NCBI RefSeq assembly: GCF_014863605.1
Contig: NZ_CP062252.1
Location: 4,721,001-4,785,000 of the forward strand
Length of the DNA stretch: 64,000 bases
Origin: Pseudomonas allokribbensis
GTDB lineage: Bacteria > Pseudomonadota > Gammaproteobacteria > Pseudomonadales > Pseudomonadaceae
Direction of reading: 5' to 3'
This document shows positions 47,202-57,900 of the stretch, one piece after another. Under the pieces are notes generated by a model. That model ran no database searches and was not told the origin of the DNA. It saw only the letters and a program-made list of their open reading frames with translations. The position numbers and the translations under genes are program-made. Numbering within the stretch: position 1 is the stretch's first letter; every line of letters begins with the position of its first letter.

Positions 47202-48596
47202 ATGAGCCGTATCGAAACCGACAGCCTGGGCCAGATCGAAGTCCCGGACGACGCTTACTGGGGCGCTCAGACGCAACGCTCGCTGATCAACTTTGCCATC
47301 GGTCAGGAACGCATGCCCCTGCCGGTGCTGCACGCCCTGGCACTGATCAAGAAAGCCGCGGCCCGGGTCAATGACCGCAACGGCGATCTGCCCGCCGACA
47401 TCGCCCGCCTGATCGAACAGGCCGCCGACGAAGTGCTCGAAGGCCAGCACGACGACCAGTTCCCGCTGGTGGTCTGGCAGACCGGCAGCGGCACCCAAAG
47501 CAACATGAACGCCAACGAAGTGATTGCCGGCCGCGCCAACGAACTGGCCGGCAACCCGCGCGGCGGCAAGTCGCCAGTGCATCCCAACGATCACGTCAAC
47601 CGCTCGCAGAGTTCCAACGACTGCTTCCCCACCGCCATGAGCATCGCCACCGCACAGGCTGTGCAGACCCAACTGCTGCCGGCCATCGCCGAGCTGTCGG
47701 GTGGCCTGGCCGAGCTGTCAGCGCGGCACATGAAACTGGTGAAGACCGGTCGCACCCACATGATGGACGCCACGCCGATCACCTTCGGCCAGGAGATCTC
47801 CGGCTTCATAGCGCAGCTGGATTACGCCGAACGGGCGATTCGTGCCGCGTTGCCGGCGGTCTGCGAACTGGCTCAAGGCGGCACCGCCGTCGGTACCGGG
47901 CTCAACTCGCCCCATGGTTTCGGTGAAGCGATTGCCGCGGAACTGGCGGCGTTATCCGGCCTGCCGTTCGTCACCGCGCCGAACAAGTTCGCCGCCCTCG
48001 CCGGCCACGAGCCGCTGACCACACTTTCCGGCGCCCTGAAAACCCTCGCCGTGGCGCTGATGAAAATCGCCAACGACCTGCGCCTCCTGGGCTCCGGCCC
48101 ACGTGCAGGTTTTGCCGAGGTGCGGCTGCCAGCCAACGAACCGGGCAGTTCGATCATGCCCGGCAAGGTCAACCCGACCCAGTGCGAGGCGCTGTCGATG
48201 CTCGCCTGCCAGGTGCTGGGCAACGATGTGACGATCGGTATCGCCGCCAGTCAGGGTCACTTGCAGTTGAACGTGTTCAAACCGGTGATCATCCACAACC
48301 TGCTGCAATCGATCCGCCTGCTGGCCGATGGCTGCAGCAACTTCCAGCAGCACTGCATCGCCGGACTGGAGCCGGATGCCAAGGTTATGGCGCAACATCT
48401 GGAACGCGGTCTGATGCTGGTGACGGCGCTGAACCCGCACATCGGTTACGACAAGTCGGCAGAAATCGCCAAGAAGGCCTACAGCGAAGGGAAAACCTTG
48501 CGCGAGGCAGCGCTGGAACTGGGGTATCTGACCGATGAAGAGTTCGATGCCTGGGTGCGGCCGGAGAACATGATCGAGGCCGGCGCCAAGGGCTGA
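47202..48596 (+). CDS. fumC: Class II fumarate hydratase
   Basis: This 464-residue iron-independent fumarase of the TCA cycle has the start at 47202 ([20 protein letters not shown]), with AGGAG upstream. The family signature [13 protein letters not shown] is intact. [40 protein letters not shown] and [17 protein letters not shown] are typical. The longer frame to 47094 is rejected. The gene ends at a perfect inverted repeat shared with the convergent DMT gene. Confidence 0.96.
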   Translation: MSRIETDSLGQIEVPDDAYWGAQTQRSLINFAIGQERMPLPVLHALALIKKAAARVNDRNGDLPADIARLIEQAADEVLEGQHDDQFPLVVWQTGSGTQSNMNANEVIAGRANELAGNPRGGKSPVHPNDHVNRSQSSNDCFPTAMSIATAQAVQTQLLPAIAELSGGLAELSARHMKLVKTGRTHMMDATPITFGQEISGFIAQLDYAERAIRAALPAVCELAQGGTAVGTGLNSPHGFGEAIAAELAALSGLPFVTAPNKFAALAGHEPLTTLSGALKTLAVALMKIANDLRLLGSGPRAGFAEVRLPANEPGSSIMPGKVNPTQCEALSMLACQVLGNDVTIGIAASQGHLQLNVFKPVIIHNLLQSIRLLADGCSNFQQHCIAGLEPDAKVMAQHLERGLMLVTALNPHIGYDKSAEIAKKAYSEGKTLREAALELGYLTDEEFDAWVRPENMIEAGAKG

Positions 48597-48604
48597 GTCA
48601 TCCC

Positions 48605-48635
48605 GATCCTTCCCACGCCTGGCGTGGGAAGGATC
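48605..48635. repeat. 13-bp perfect inverted repeat (hairpin)
   Basis: GATCCTTCCCACG-CCTGG-CGTGGGAAGGATC lies between convergent fumC and the DMT gene and overlaps the DMT stop. No U-tract follows on either strand, so it may be a dispersed short palindrome that serves as a bidirectional mRNA end. Confidence 0.8.
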
Positions 48636-49593
48636 ATCCGACCAACAGTTTCGCCCGCCGGGCCTTGAGCCCGGCAATCAGCGAAGGCCCGAGCGCCACC
48701 AGCGCCGACCCCAGCACCACCAGCACCGCCCCGCCATACGCCAGCAAATTGATTTGCTCGGCATGCACATATTCCGGCCACACCCCGGCCGCCACCGCCA
48801 CCGCGCCAAACGTCACCAACGGCGTGATCGCAAGCGTCGCACTGACCCGCGAGGCCTCCCAATGCGCCAGCGCCTCGGCAAACGCGCCGTAGGCGATCAG
48901 GGTGTTCATGCAGCACGCCAGCAACAACCAGCCCTGCAACGGGCTCAGCTCCAGCGCTTCGAGCGGATGAACCCACGGCGTCAGCAACAAGGCGCAGAAC
49001 AGGTAGATCACCATCATCACCTGCAACGAATTCCATACCGTCAGCAATTGCTTCTGGCCCAGCGCATAGAACGTCCAGACCGTCGATGCCAGCAGCACCA
49101 GTAACACACCGGCGGTGTAGTCAGACAACGATGTGAGCAACTCCGCCAGACGCTGATTGAAGAACAGCGCGAAGCCGATCAGTAGCACCGCCAGCCCCAT
49201 GCCCTGACCCATACTGAAGCGTTCCTTGAACACGAACAGACTGGCGATCAACAACATGATCGGCCCCATCTGCACCACCAACTGAGCGGTGCCGGGGCTG
49301 AGCAGGTTCAGGCCCATCAGGTACAGCACGTAATTGCCCACCAGCCCGAGCACCGCCATCAGCACCAGCCAGCCGCCCTTGGGCCCGAGCACCTTGCGAC
49401 TCGGCAACCGCTTGGTCGCCGCCAGATAAATGAACAGACAGCCGCCGGACACCGTCAGGCGAAACCAGGTCACGGTGATCGGGTCCATCACCTGCAGCAC
49501 CTGCTTGAGCTTGATCGGCAGGATTCCCCACAGAAACGCGGTCAACAAGGCCAGGAACATGCCGTACACCCAGCGACCCGACGAAACGTGCAT
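48634..49593 (-). CDS. DMT/EamA family transporter
   Basis: This is a 319-residue inner-membrane protein with about ten hydrophobic helices, in two EamA repeats of five (LALLTAFLWGILPIKLKQVL starts the first; LVLLASTVWTFYALGQKQLL the second). The conserved GLNLLSPGTAQLVVQMGPIM segment closes the first repeat. Substrates of such permeases range from amino acids to sugars and toxic metabolites; nothing in the sequence tells which. The start is set at the ATG at 49593; the upstream TTG at 49611 is unlikely. Confidence 0.87.
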   Translation of the reverse strand: MHVSSGRWVYGMFLALLTAFLWGILPIKLKQVLQVMDPITVTWFRLTVSGGCLFIYLAATKRLPSRKVLGPKGGWLVLMAVLGLVGNYVLYLMGLNLLSPGTAQLVVQMGPIMLLIASLFVFKERFSMGQGMGLAVLLIGFALFFNQRLAELLTSLSDYTAGVLLVLLASTVWTFYALGQKQLLTVWNSLQVMMVIYLFCALLLTPWVHPLEALELSPLQGWLLLACCMNTLIAYGAFAEALAHWEASRVSATLAITPLVTFGAVAVAAGVWPEYVHAEQINLLAYGGAVLVVLGSALVALGPSLIAGLKARRAKLLVG

Positions 49594-49803
49594 GAGAACC
49601 CCGAAAGCCAATGACAGGAGCGCTCATTCTAGGCGCAGAGCTCCGGCCGACACAGGAACAGTTGCGCTCAAGCCGCTAATGAAACTGTGCAGGTCGCAGC
49701 ATTAAATTGACGCGTTGCCGTTGATCGGCTGACGAAGCGCTGCAAGTGGTTCAGGCATAAGCTCTTTGGATCCCATCCAGCGCAGCGCTCAAGGAGATCG
49801 ATC

Positions 49804-50004
49804 ATGTTCGGAATGCGCGCCCAGGACACCGCCCCCGCCACGCACTTTCGCAGCGACCGGGTGTGCCGGGTCAACGGCGAACTGTTTTTCAGCACCCGGG
49901 AGAACACCCTCGAAGGGCCGTTCGACAGCCCCGAGAAAGCCGAGCAGGAAATCCGCGCGTACATCGCGCGGATGCGATTGATGGATTCCGGCAGACCGTT
50001 TTAG
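49804..50004 (+). CDS. Small DUF6316-type protein
   Basis: This 66-residue protein is soluble and has an excellent AAGGAG site 6 bases before its ATG. The sequence FRSDRVCRVNGELFFSTREN followed by LEGPFDSPEKAEQEIRAYI resembles the DUF6316 family of small Pseudomonas proteins. The GPF-x-S-x-x-A-E-x-x-I pattern suggests a short beta-sheet followed by one helix. The function is unknown. Its end overlaps the convergent thiolase gene by 4 bases. Confidence 0.75.
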   Translation: MFGMRAQDTAPATHFRSDRVCRVNGELFFSTRENTLEGPFDSPEKAEQEIRAYIARMRLMDSGRPF

Positions 50005-51185
50005 CGCACCGCTTCAAACAACCCGGTCGCGCCCATCCCACCGCCCACGCACATGGTCACGATTCCGTAACGCAGGTTGCGTCGCTGCAACTCGCGCACC
50101 AAATGCCCGACCTGCCGCGATCCGGTCATGCCGAACGGATGGCCAATGGAAATCGAGCCACCATTGACGTTGTACTTCTCGTTGTCGATTTCCAGCCGAT
50201 CACGGGCGTACAGGCACTGCGAGGCAAACGCTTCGTTCAGTTCCCACAGATCGATATCGGCCACCTGCAACCCCTTGGCCTTGAGCAGCTTCGGTACGGA
50301 GAACACCGGGCCGATGCCCATTTCGTCCGGCTCGCAACCGGCCACGGTGAAACCGCGAAAAAACGCCTTCGGCTTGAGCCCCAGTTGCAGGGCTTTCTCC
50401 AGGCTCATCACCAGCGTCATCGAGGCACCATCGGACAACTGCGACGAGTTGCCGGCGGTCACTGAACCGTCCTCGGCAAACACCGGCTTCAACCCGGCGA
50501 GGCTTTCATAGGTGGTGTCCGGGCGGTTGCAATCATCGTGATCGACGATGCCGTCGAGGATCTGCACCTCGCCACTGTTTTTGTCTTCAACTCGGTACTT
50601 CACCGCCATCGGCACGATTTCATCGTTGAACAGGCCGGCTGCCTGCGCCTGGGCGGTGCGGATCTGACTTTGCAGCGAGTAGCGATCCTGAGCCTCGCGG
50701 CTGACGCCATAACGACGCGCCACCACTTCGGCGGTCTGGCCCATGGTGTAGTAGATGCCGGGCGTCTGCTGCTTGAGCAACGGGTTGATCAGGTGATCGG
50801 TATTGACGCTTTTCAGGGTCAGGCTGATCGACTCGACACCGCCGGCGACGATGATGTCGCTGCAACCCGAAGCGATCTGGTTGGCGGCAATCGCAATCGC
50901 CTGCAAACCCGAAGAGCAGAAACGGTTGAGGGTCATGCCCGCCGTTCCGGTGCCCAGTTGCGAAAGCACCGCCACGTTACGGCCGATGTTGTAGCCCTGG
51001 GCGCCTTCATTGGAACCGGCGCCAACGATGCAGTCCTCGACGCTGGCCGGGTCGACGTCGTTGCGCGACAGCAAGGCGTTTACACAATGGGCCGCCATGT
51101 CATCGGGACGGGTCTGGTTGAACTTGCCGCGAAAGGACTTGGCCAGGCCGGTCCGCACGCTGTCGACGATCACCACTTCACGCAT
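50001..51185 (-). CDS. Acetyl-CoA C-acyltransferase (thiolase)
   Basis: This 394-residue thiolase starts at the ATG at 51185 (MREVVIVDSVRTGLAKSFRG) with GAGGT 5 bases upstream. The nucleophilic cysteine is in NRFCSSGLQAIAIAANQI, the general-base histidine in SIGHPFGMTGSRQV, and the second cysteine in YGIVTMCVGGGMGATGLFEA. It would cleave 3-ketoacyl-CoA in beta-oxidation or condense acyl-CoAs; without a FadB partner next door the pathway is undecided. Upstream open frame to 51260 is rejected. Confidence 0.93.
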   Translation of the reverse strand: MREVVIVDSVRTGLAKSFRGKFNQTRPDDMAAHCVNALLSRNDVDPASVEDCIVGAGSNEGAQGYNIGRNVAVLSQLGTGTAGMTLNRFCSSGLQAIAIAANQIASGCSDIIVAGGVESISLTLKSVNTDHLINPLLKQQTPGIYYTMGQTAEVVARRYGVSREAQDRYSLQSQIRTAQAQAAGLFNDEIVPMAVKYRVEDKNSGEVQILDGIVDHDDCNRPDTTYESLAGLKPVFAEDGSVTAGNSSQLSDGASMTLVMSLEKALQLGLKPKAFFRGFTVAGCEPDEMGIGPVFSVPKLLKAKGLQVADIDLWELNEAFASQCLYARDRLEIDNEKYNVNGGSISIGHPFGMTGSRQVGHLVRELQRRNLRYGIVTMCVGGGMGATGLFEAVR

Positions 51186-51287
51186 GGCATACCTCATTGT
51201 TGTAGTCGGTTGAGAGTGGACCGAGCATAAGTCCACCCAATCGCCGACTGCGACAATCATTCACCTCGCGTATGCGTGCCCATTGTT

Positions 51288-52802
51288 TCAGTCCTTGTGT
51301 TTCTTGGCGTGCCTGTCGGACTTCTCGAAGGCCTCTTCCAGTGCACGGTTGATCGTGCGCAGCACCTTGACCCGGGCCCAGCGCTTGTCGTTGGCCTCGA
51401 CCAGCGTCCACGGCGAGATTTCGGTACTGGTGCGGTCGACCATGTCGCCCACGGCCCCACGGTATGCGTCCCACTTGTCGCGGTTGCGCCAGTCGTCTTC
51501 GGTGATCTTGAAGCGCTTGAACGGGATCTCTTCGCGCTCCTGGAAACGCTCCATCTGCGTGTCCTTGTCGATCGCCAGCCAGAACTTGACCACGATCACG
51601 CCGGCGTCGGCGAGTTGCTCCTCGAAGTCGTTGATTTCGCCATAGGCGCGCATCCAGTCGGCGGTGCTGCAAAAACCCTCGACCCGCTCCACCAGCACCC
51701 GGCCGTACCAGGATCGGTCGAACACAGTGAACTTGCCCCGGGCCGGAATGTGCCGCCAGAAGCGCCACAGATACGGCTGCGCCCGCTCTTCTTCGGTCGG
51801 CGCGGCAATCGGCACGATGTTGTACTGACGCGGGTCGAGCGCCGCCGCGACCCGACGGATCGCCCCGCCCTTGCCCGCGGCATCGTTGCCTTCGAACACC
51901 GCCACCAGCGCATGCCGGCGCATGCGCTTGTCACGCATCAGCCCGGACAGTCGCGCCTGCTCGGTGATCAGTTGTTCTTCATAGTCTTTCTTTTCCAGGC
52001 GCTGGGTCAGGTTGAGGCTGTCGAGCAGGTTCAACTGATCCACCGATGTACCCAGCGGCTGGGCGTTGACATCGTGCGGGTGGACGTCGGGGCGCTTCAG
52101 CGCATTCTGCAGGCCTTCGAGCAGAATCTTGCCGACCGTCAGGCTGCGGTAATGCGCGTCCATCCCTTCGATGACATGCCACGGCGCGTAATCGCGGCTG
52201 GTGCGACGCAACACGCGCTCACCGTATTTGACGAACTTGTCGTAGGTCTCCGATTGCTGCCAGTCCAGCGGGCTGATCCGCCAACTGTGCAACGGGTCGT
52301 CGGCCAGGGCCTTGAGGCGCGCCTTCATCTGTTTCTTGGACAGGTGAAACCAGAACTTGAAGATCAGCGCGCCTTCATCGCACAGCATCTTTTCCAGACG
52401 CTCGGCGCCGGCAATCGCCTGATCCAGTCGCGGGTCCTTGAACAAGCCGTGCACCCTGCCCTGCAGCATCTGGCTGTACCAGTTGCCGAAGAAAATCCCC
52501 ATCCGCCCCTTGGCCGGCAGCATCCGCCAGTAACGCCAGGCCGGTGGTCGTGCCAGTTCTTCGTCGGTCTGCTGGTCGAACGTGCGCACTTCGATCAGGC
52601 GCGGGTCCATCCATTCGTTGAGCAGCTTCACCGTCTCGCCCTTCCCGGCGCCTTCGATGCCGTTGATCAAAATGATCACCGGAAAGCGCTTTTGCTGCTG
52701 CAATTCGAACTGGACTTCAAGCAGTGCTTCACGCAGGGCGGGCACGGCGGCTTCGTAGGTTTCTTTGTCGATGGCGTGACCGATTTCAGCGGATTCGAAC
52801 AT
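51288..52802 (-). CDS. pap: Polyphosphate:AMP phosphotransferase
   Basis: This 504-residue class II PPK2-type enzyme makes ADP from AMP and polyphosphate. Two tandem PPK2 domains are seen, each with its own Walker A: GIEGAGKGETVKLLNEW at about 50 and FEGNDAAGKGGAIRRVAAAL at about 300. LID-like segments LFKDPRLDQ and FDRSWYGRVLVERVEGF follow. The double-domain layout and length are typical of Pseudomonas/Acinetobacter Pap. The start ATG at 52802 has AAGGAG about 8 bases upstream. Confidence 0.92.
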   Translation of the reverse strand: MFESAEIGHAIDKETYEAAVPALREALLEVQFELQQQKRFPVIILINGIEGAGKGETVKLLNEWMDPRLIEVRTFDQQTDEELARPPAWRYWRMLPAKGRMGIFFGNWYSQMLQGRVHGLFKDPRLDQAIAGAERLEKMLCDEGALIFKFWFHLSKKQMKARLKALADDPLHSWRISPLDWQQSETYDKFVKYGERVLRRTSRDYAPWHVIEGMDAHYRSLTVGKILLEGLQNALKRPDVHPHDVNAQPLGTSVDQLNLLDSLNLTQRLEKKDYEEQLITEQARLSGLMRDKRMRRHALVAVFEGNDAAGKGGAIRRVAAALDPRQYNIVPIAAPTEEERAQPYLWRFWRHIPARGKFTVFDRSWYGRVLVERVEGFCSTADWMRAYGEINDFEEQLADAGVIVVKFWLAIDKDTQMERFQEREEIPFKRFKITEDDWRNRDKWDAYRGAVGDMVDRTSTEISPWTLVEANDKRWARVKVLRTINRALEEAFEKSDRHAKKHKD

Positions 52803-52975
52803 AGGGACGGCTCCTTCCAGGATTCAGCAAGACTAGCGGATTGGGCACAGACACGGCACAGAAATTCCCGCCGGCGGCGGATTGTCCTTGAGTCATCAGC
52901 GACAAGGCTTGCCATGGATCAAGCGCCGCCCGCGTGATCGGCTAGAATGGCCGCCTTGCCGTTGCCGAGCCTGCC

Positions 52976-54955
52976 ATGAAACCTGTAATGCCCCACGCCC
53001 AACTCGACTGGGATGACCAGGGACGCCCGCGTTCGCGTGTGTTCGACGATGTGTATTTTTCCGATCAGTCGGGGCTGGATGAAACCCGCTACGTGTTCCT
53101 CGAACAGAACCGTCTGGCCGAGCGCTTTGCCGCGTTGCCGGCGGGCGGGCGACTGGTGATCGGTGAAACCGGGTTTGGCACCGGGCTGAATTTTCTCTGC
53201 GCCTGGCAGTTGTTCGAACAGCACGCGGTGGCCGGTGCGCGGCTGCATTTCGTCAGCGTCGAAAAGTTTCCGTTGAGCCCTGCCGACCTGCAGCGGGCGC
53301 TGGCGCTGTGGCCGGACCTCAAGCCACTGGCCGATCAACTGCTCAAGCATTACGTGGCAATCCATCAGGGTTTCCAGCGCATTGTTCTGGATCACGGTCG
53401 AGTGACCCTGACGCTGTTGATCGGTGATGCGCTGGAGCAGTTGCCGCAACTGGACGGCCAGATCGACGCGTGGTTTCTCGACGGTTTCGCCCCGGCGAAA
53501 AACCCGGAGATGTGGACTGCCGAACTGTTCGCCGAACTGGCGCGGCTGGCGGCGCCCGGTTCGACTATCAGCACCTTTACCAGCACCGGTTGGGTGCGAC
53601 GACTGCTCAACGCCGCCGGCTTCAAAATGAAGCGCACGCCGGGCATCGGTCACAAATGGGAGATTTTGCGCGGCGAGTTTCTCGGCTGGCCGCAAGATGT
53701 TCCGTTGCCCGCAGCGGAAAAACCATGGTTCGCTCGCCCGGCGCCATTGAGCAGTGAGCGACGGGCACTGGTGATCGGCGCCGGTCTGGCCGGTTGCGCC
53801 ACGGCGGCCAGCCTCGCGGCGCGGGGTTGGCAGGTCAGTCTGCTGGAACGGCATGCGGCGGTGGCGCAGGAAGCCTCGGGCAATCCCCAAGGCGTGCTGT
53901 ATCTGAAATTGTCCGCCCACGGCACCGCGCTGTCGCAGTTGATCGTCAGCGGTTTCGGCTACACCCGCCGCCTGTTGGAAACCCTGCAACGTGGCACCGA
54001 CTGGGATGACTGCGGCGTGCTGCAACTGGCGTTCAATGAAAAGGAACGCGAGCGGCAGGCGCAACTGGCGGCCGCGTTTCCCGAAGACCTTCTGCAATGG
54101 CTCGATCAACCCGAGGCTCAGGCCCGCGCCGGGATCGGTCTGGCGCACGGCGGTTTGTATTATCCCGAGGGCGGCTGGGTGCATCCGCCGGCCCTGTGTC
54201 AGGCACAATCCGCACAGCCTGGCGTCACGCTGCTCACCCATCAGGAAGCCGTGGAGCTGCGCAAGGTCGAAGGTCAGTGGCAAGCCTTCGACGGTGAACG
54301 ATTGATCGCAACAGCGCCCGTCGTGGTGCTGGCCGGTGCCGCCGAGATCAAGCGTTTCCCCCAGAGTGCCGACCTGCCCCTCAAGCGTATCCGCGGGCAG
54401 ATCACCCGACTGGCGCAGACCTCGCAAAGCCAGGCGCTGGCCACGGTGGTCTGCGCCGAAGGCTATGTGGCACCGGCACGGTTGGGCGAGCACACCCTCG
54501 GTGCCAGTTTCGATTTCAACAGCGACGACCTGACCCCGACTACCGCCGAACATCTGGGCAATCTGGCGATGCTCGAAGAGATCTCCACGGATCTGGTCAG
54601 CCGTCTGCACCTCAGCGAGCTCGATGCTGACAGCCTTCAGGGCCGCGCAGCCTTCCGGTGCACCAGCCCTGACTACCTGCCGATTGTCGGTCCACTGGCC
54701 GACCGCGAAGCCTTCACCGAGGCTTATCGCGCCTTGAGCAAGGATGCCCGGCAAGTGCCGGACACTCCCTGCCCGTGGCTGGACGGTCTGTACGTCAACA
54801 GTGACCACGGTTCACGCGGTTTGATCACCGCGCCATTGTCTGGCGAGTTGCTCGCGGCATGGCTGGACAACGAACCGCTGCCGCTGCCCAGAGCCGTGGC
54901 CGAAGCCTGTCATCCCAACCGCTTTGCCCTGCGCCGACTGATTCGTGGCAAATGA
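52976..54955 (+). CDS. mnmC: Bifunctional tRNA mnm5s2U34 methyltransferase/oxidoreductase
   Basis: This 659-residue MnmC makes the last two modifications of the wobble uridine in tRNAs for Lys, Glu and Gln. The N-terminal MnmD methyltransferase (about 1-235) has GETGFGTGLNFLCAWQLF and DGFAPAKNPEMWTAELF. The C-terminal FAD part starts with LVIGAGLAGCATAASLAARG and contains the DAAO-like GLAHGGLYYPEGGWVHP. Near the end SDHGSRGLITAPLSGEL closes the FAD site. The gene is convergent with the giant LRR gene, 18 bp apart. Confidence 0.96.
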   Translation: MKPVMPHAQLDWDDQGRPRSRVFDDVYFSDQSGLDETRYVFLEQNRLAERFAALPAGGRLVIGETGFGTGLNFLCAWQLFEQHAVAGARLHFVSVEKFPLSPADLQRALALWPDLKPLADQLLKHYVAIHQGFQRIVLDHGRVTLTLLIGDALEQLPQLDGQIDAWFLDGFAPAKNPEMWTAELFAELARLAAPGSTISTFTSTGWVRRLLNAAGFKMKRTPGIGHKWEILRGEFLGWPQDVPLPAAEKPWFARPAPLSSERRALVIGAGLAGCATAASLAARGWQVSLLERHAAVAQEASGNPQGVLYLKLSAHGTALSQLIVSGFGYTRRLLETLQRGTDWDDCGVLQLAFNEKERERQAQLAAAFPEDLLQWLDQPEAQARAGIGLAHGGLYYPEGGWVHPPALCQAQSAQPGVTLLTHQEAVELRKVEGQWQAFDGERLIATAPVVVLAGAAEIKRFPQSADLPLKRIRGQITRLAQTSQSQALATVVCAEGYVAPARLGEHTLGASFDFNSDDLTPTTAEHLGNLAMLEEISTDLVSRLHLSELDADSLQGRAAFRCTSPDYLPIVGPLADREAFTEAYRALSKDARQVPDTPCPWLDGLYVNSDHGSRGLITAPLSGELLAAWLDNEPLPLPRAVAEACHPNRFALRRLIRGK

Positions 54956-54973
54956 CACCCTCTGCGAAGGCAA

Positions 54974-57900
54974 TCAGTCACCGGGCGCAATGCAGGTCCC
55001 CCTCTCGATCAACTCCGTCACCTGCAGGGTCAACCGTTGCAGCAAGGCATTTTCGGTCTGTTCCAGCCGGGTGGCGCAGAGGTTCATTTCACTGAGGTAA
55101 TCGGCAGAGCTGAGTTCTTCAGCCCTGTCGAACAATGCCTGAACCTCCACTTGATGAGGCACCCGGGCATCGTCGAACTGCTGCGCAAAACTGTTCTTCA
55201 CGTAGTCGCTCCAGAACGGCTGGCGAACCAGAAAATCCAGCCATTTGGGGGACAGTTCAGCCGTCTGGATTCGATTGATAGCCGTTACCAGATCATCACT
55301 CGTCACATCGGCGACTTCAGCGTAACGCATGTGCGAGGGCTGCCCCGGCAGATCGAATGCCCGCGCCAGCCCCGTGCGATAGGCAAGGGTCACTTCCAGC
55401 GGGTCGGGTGATCCTTGATCCCGGGCGTGCTCCGCGGCGATCAGGTCGATTTGCTCAAGCTGGAACAAGCCTCGCGCAAGCCTCATCAGCACTGCCGCCG
55501 ACACCTGCCGCCCCCCGGAAACGCGCAACACATTGCGCACATGCACGGCGACCTCCAGATGACTGAAGTTCAGCGCTGCGCTATCCGTGCAATTGATCGG
55601 GTTGGCCGCCAGATTGAAAATCTGCTCGCGCAGTTCGGCGTTGGCCTGCGTCGCCTCAAGCACTGTCCAGACGCGCCTGGACATATCCTCTCGCACGAAT
55701 TCGGAGTCAGCGGTATTACCCAGCTCCGCCAGCAAATGAAACAGGCCTTCAGCCATCGGATCGTCGTTGATCGCGTTCCATGTTTGCAGCCGCCTGGAAC
55801 CCACTGTTCCTCCGGTCTCGGTCAGCCAGATCGAACGTGCCTGGTGTTCATCCAGGCGCGCGATATCGTTTTCCAGATACCCCATACCGACGCCGATTTT
55901 CTTGCGGTAGTTCTCCAGATGAGTGCTGCTGAGATCGGAAATCGGGTTGTTGCGCAGATTGATCGTTTCACTGAAGCGCCGGGGTGTTTCAAACAGCCAC
56001 TGCGGCAAATCACGAATGTCGTTGTCACGCAGGTCCACCCGATCCAGATGGGGCAAGCGCTGCAAACCTTTAGGCAGCTCCGTGGTGCGGGTGTTACGCA
56101 CGCTGAGGTCAGTCAGCTCAAACATCTCGCTGACATCCAGCGTGGCCCCAAGGGGATTTTCGCTCAGGTCCAGGCTTTGCAGATTGCGCATCCGCGACAG
56201 TTTTACCAAGGCCTGCTCAGTCAACTGAATCCGGTTTTGCCCCAGACCCAGACGCCTGAGGTTCGGCATGAGCGAGACCACCTCCGGCAATTGCGTAAGC
56301 CTGTTGCGACCTAGTTCAAGCGTCTCGAGGTTCTTGAAGGCTTTGAGGAAATAGGCGACATCGTTGTCCAGATGCATGTTTTGCAGAGACAGATGCCTGA
56401 CATGGTCAAAGGTCAGCCCGGGTGGCAGGATCGGCAGTTTTCCGAACCGCATGCCATCGAGCTTCAGGCCATACGCCGAACGATAGAATTCGTCGGGCAG
56501 GAAGATCAGTCGGCGAAAACTGTCCTCGATCTCGTACGCCACAAGATGCCGACATTCGCGCACCTCGCTCAGTACCCCGCCCTCTGCCTTGATAGCCACG
56601 GCATCGTCCATCCAGGTATCGAGCACCTCGCGCAGTCGCTCCAGATCATCCTGCAACTGCCTGACCCGGAGTGCCCGAGTCAGATGGTCGCTGCCCAACT
56701 GGTCAAGAAACTCCCGGGCCTGCATATCGGAAAACAACGGGAAGAGTTTTTTCACCTTGCGTAACAAACGCTGTGGATGATGCGTCGCCTCGCCGGGTGG
56801 ATTGGAGAGCGTACATACCGACTCCCGAATCGCCGGCTCGAACCGGTCACCGTTCAACAACCGGTTACTTCCCTCACGCTCATCCAGTGCGCTGCTGAGC
56901 AATTGGCTTCGCAGACGCCAGCCGTCTTCAGGCCTGGCCTCTGCCAATCCAATGGCCTTGATCTGGCGAGGTGAAAGGCCTTTGAGGATGACCTGATAAA
57001 GGCTGTCGGGCCCGAAAACCTGACCGAGCGATTTTGCCTGGCTGTCGAATCCTTCGTAGCCGTTTTCGAGCCTGACCAGCGTGAGCGAGTTCCCGGGAGT
57101 GAGGGGTTTCTTGCCAAGGGTCTGCAGCAGGTTGCCCCTGAGTGACTGAGCACGCAGTTCAAGGTAAAGCTGCGGATCCCAGCCGCTGAGTTGCGGCAAC
57201 AGACCGATGGCCAGTTTCTCGGTATCGGCATTGGCAACCTCAGCCAGGTAGAACCCTGTCAGCGCCCGATCCAGGCGAATATTGCTCGTTGCCTCACTCA
57301 ACCGTTGCGCAAGGCCCATGGGCACTCGTCCGGTGGTACGCAGAAGCAAGCGCTCGACACTCGAAGCCTGTCGGATCAGTTCCTGAGCGTAACGCGCCGG
57401 CACATCGGGAAATGCTTGCCTTGCCTTGAGCACCTCACTGTCCAGGGTCTGGTCATAGCGCCGGTACAGGTGGTCGAACATCGAGCGACGATCAGCCTTG
57501 ACCGCGGCACCGAGTACCTTTGCCAACGCCACCCCTTGGTCAGCCGGCGCAACGTTCGCGCCGACCAAAGCTTCCACTTCTTTGGGATACAGGCCGTCGA
57601 TGACGGTCTGCAGCAATTCGCCCCTTTCCAGTTGGGTGTTGCTGACAATAACGCTCAGAGTGTCATCATCAATCGAACCGGGTGGAAAGGTCGCAGCAAT
57701 ACCGCCGTCCTCATCCACGACCTTGATGTAGCGATCCTGTGGCCAGTTCGCAAGTCTGGGCAGCACATGCATCTGTTCCTGGACATGACGGGGATCAGTC
57801 GCCTCACCACGCTCCATGGCGACAATGAAGTCACGGCCCCGGCGCTCAAGGCCGAACCGTTCGATCATGTCTCGCAAACGGGGGGGCAGTGGCAGGCTGT

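Noticed and set aside
52919..54808. 629-codon open frame antisense to mnmC
   Set aside because: MnmC carries both catalytic domains in the + frame; the reverse frame shows no domain.
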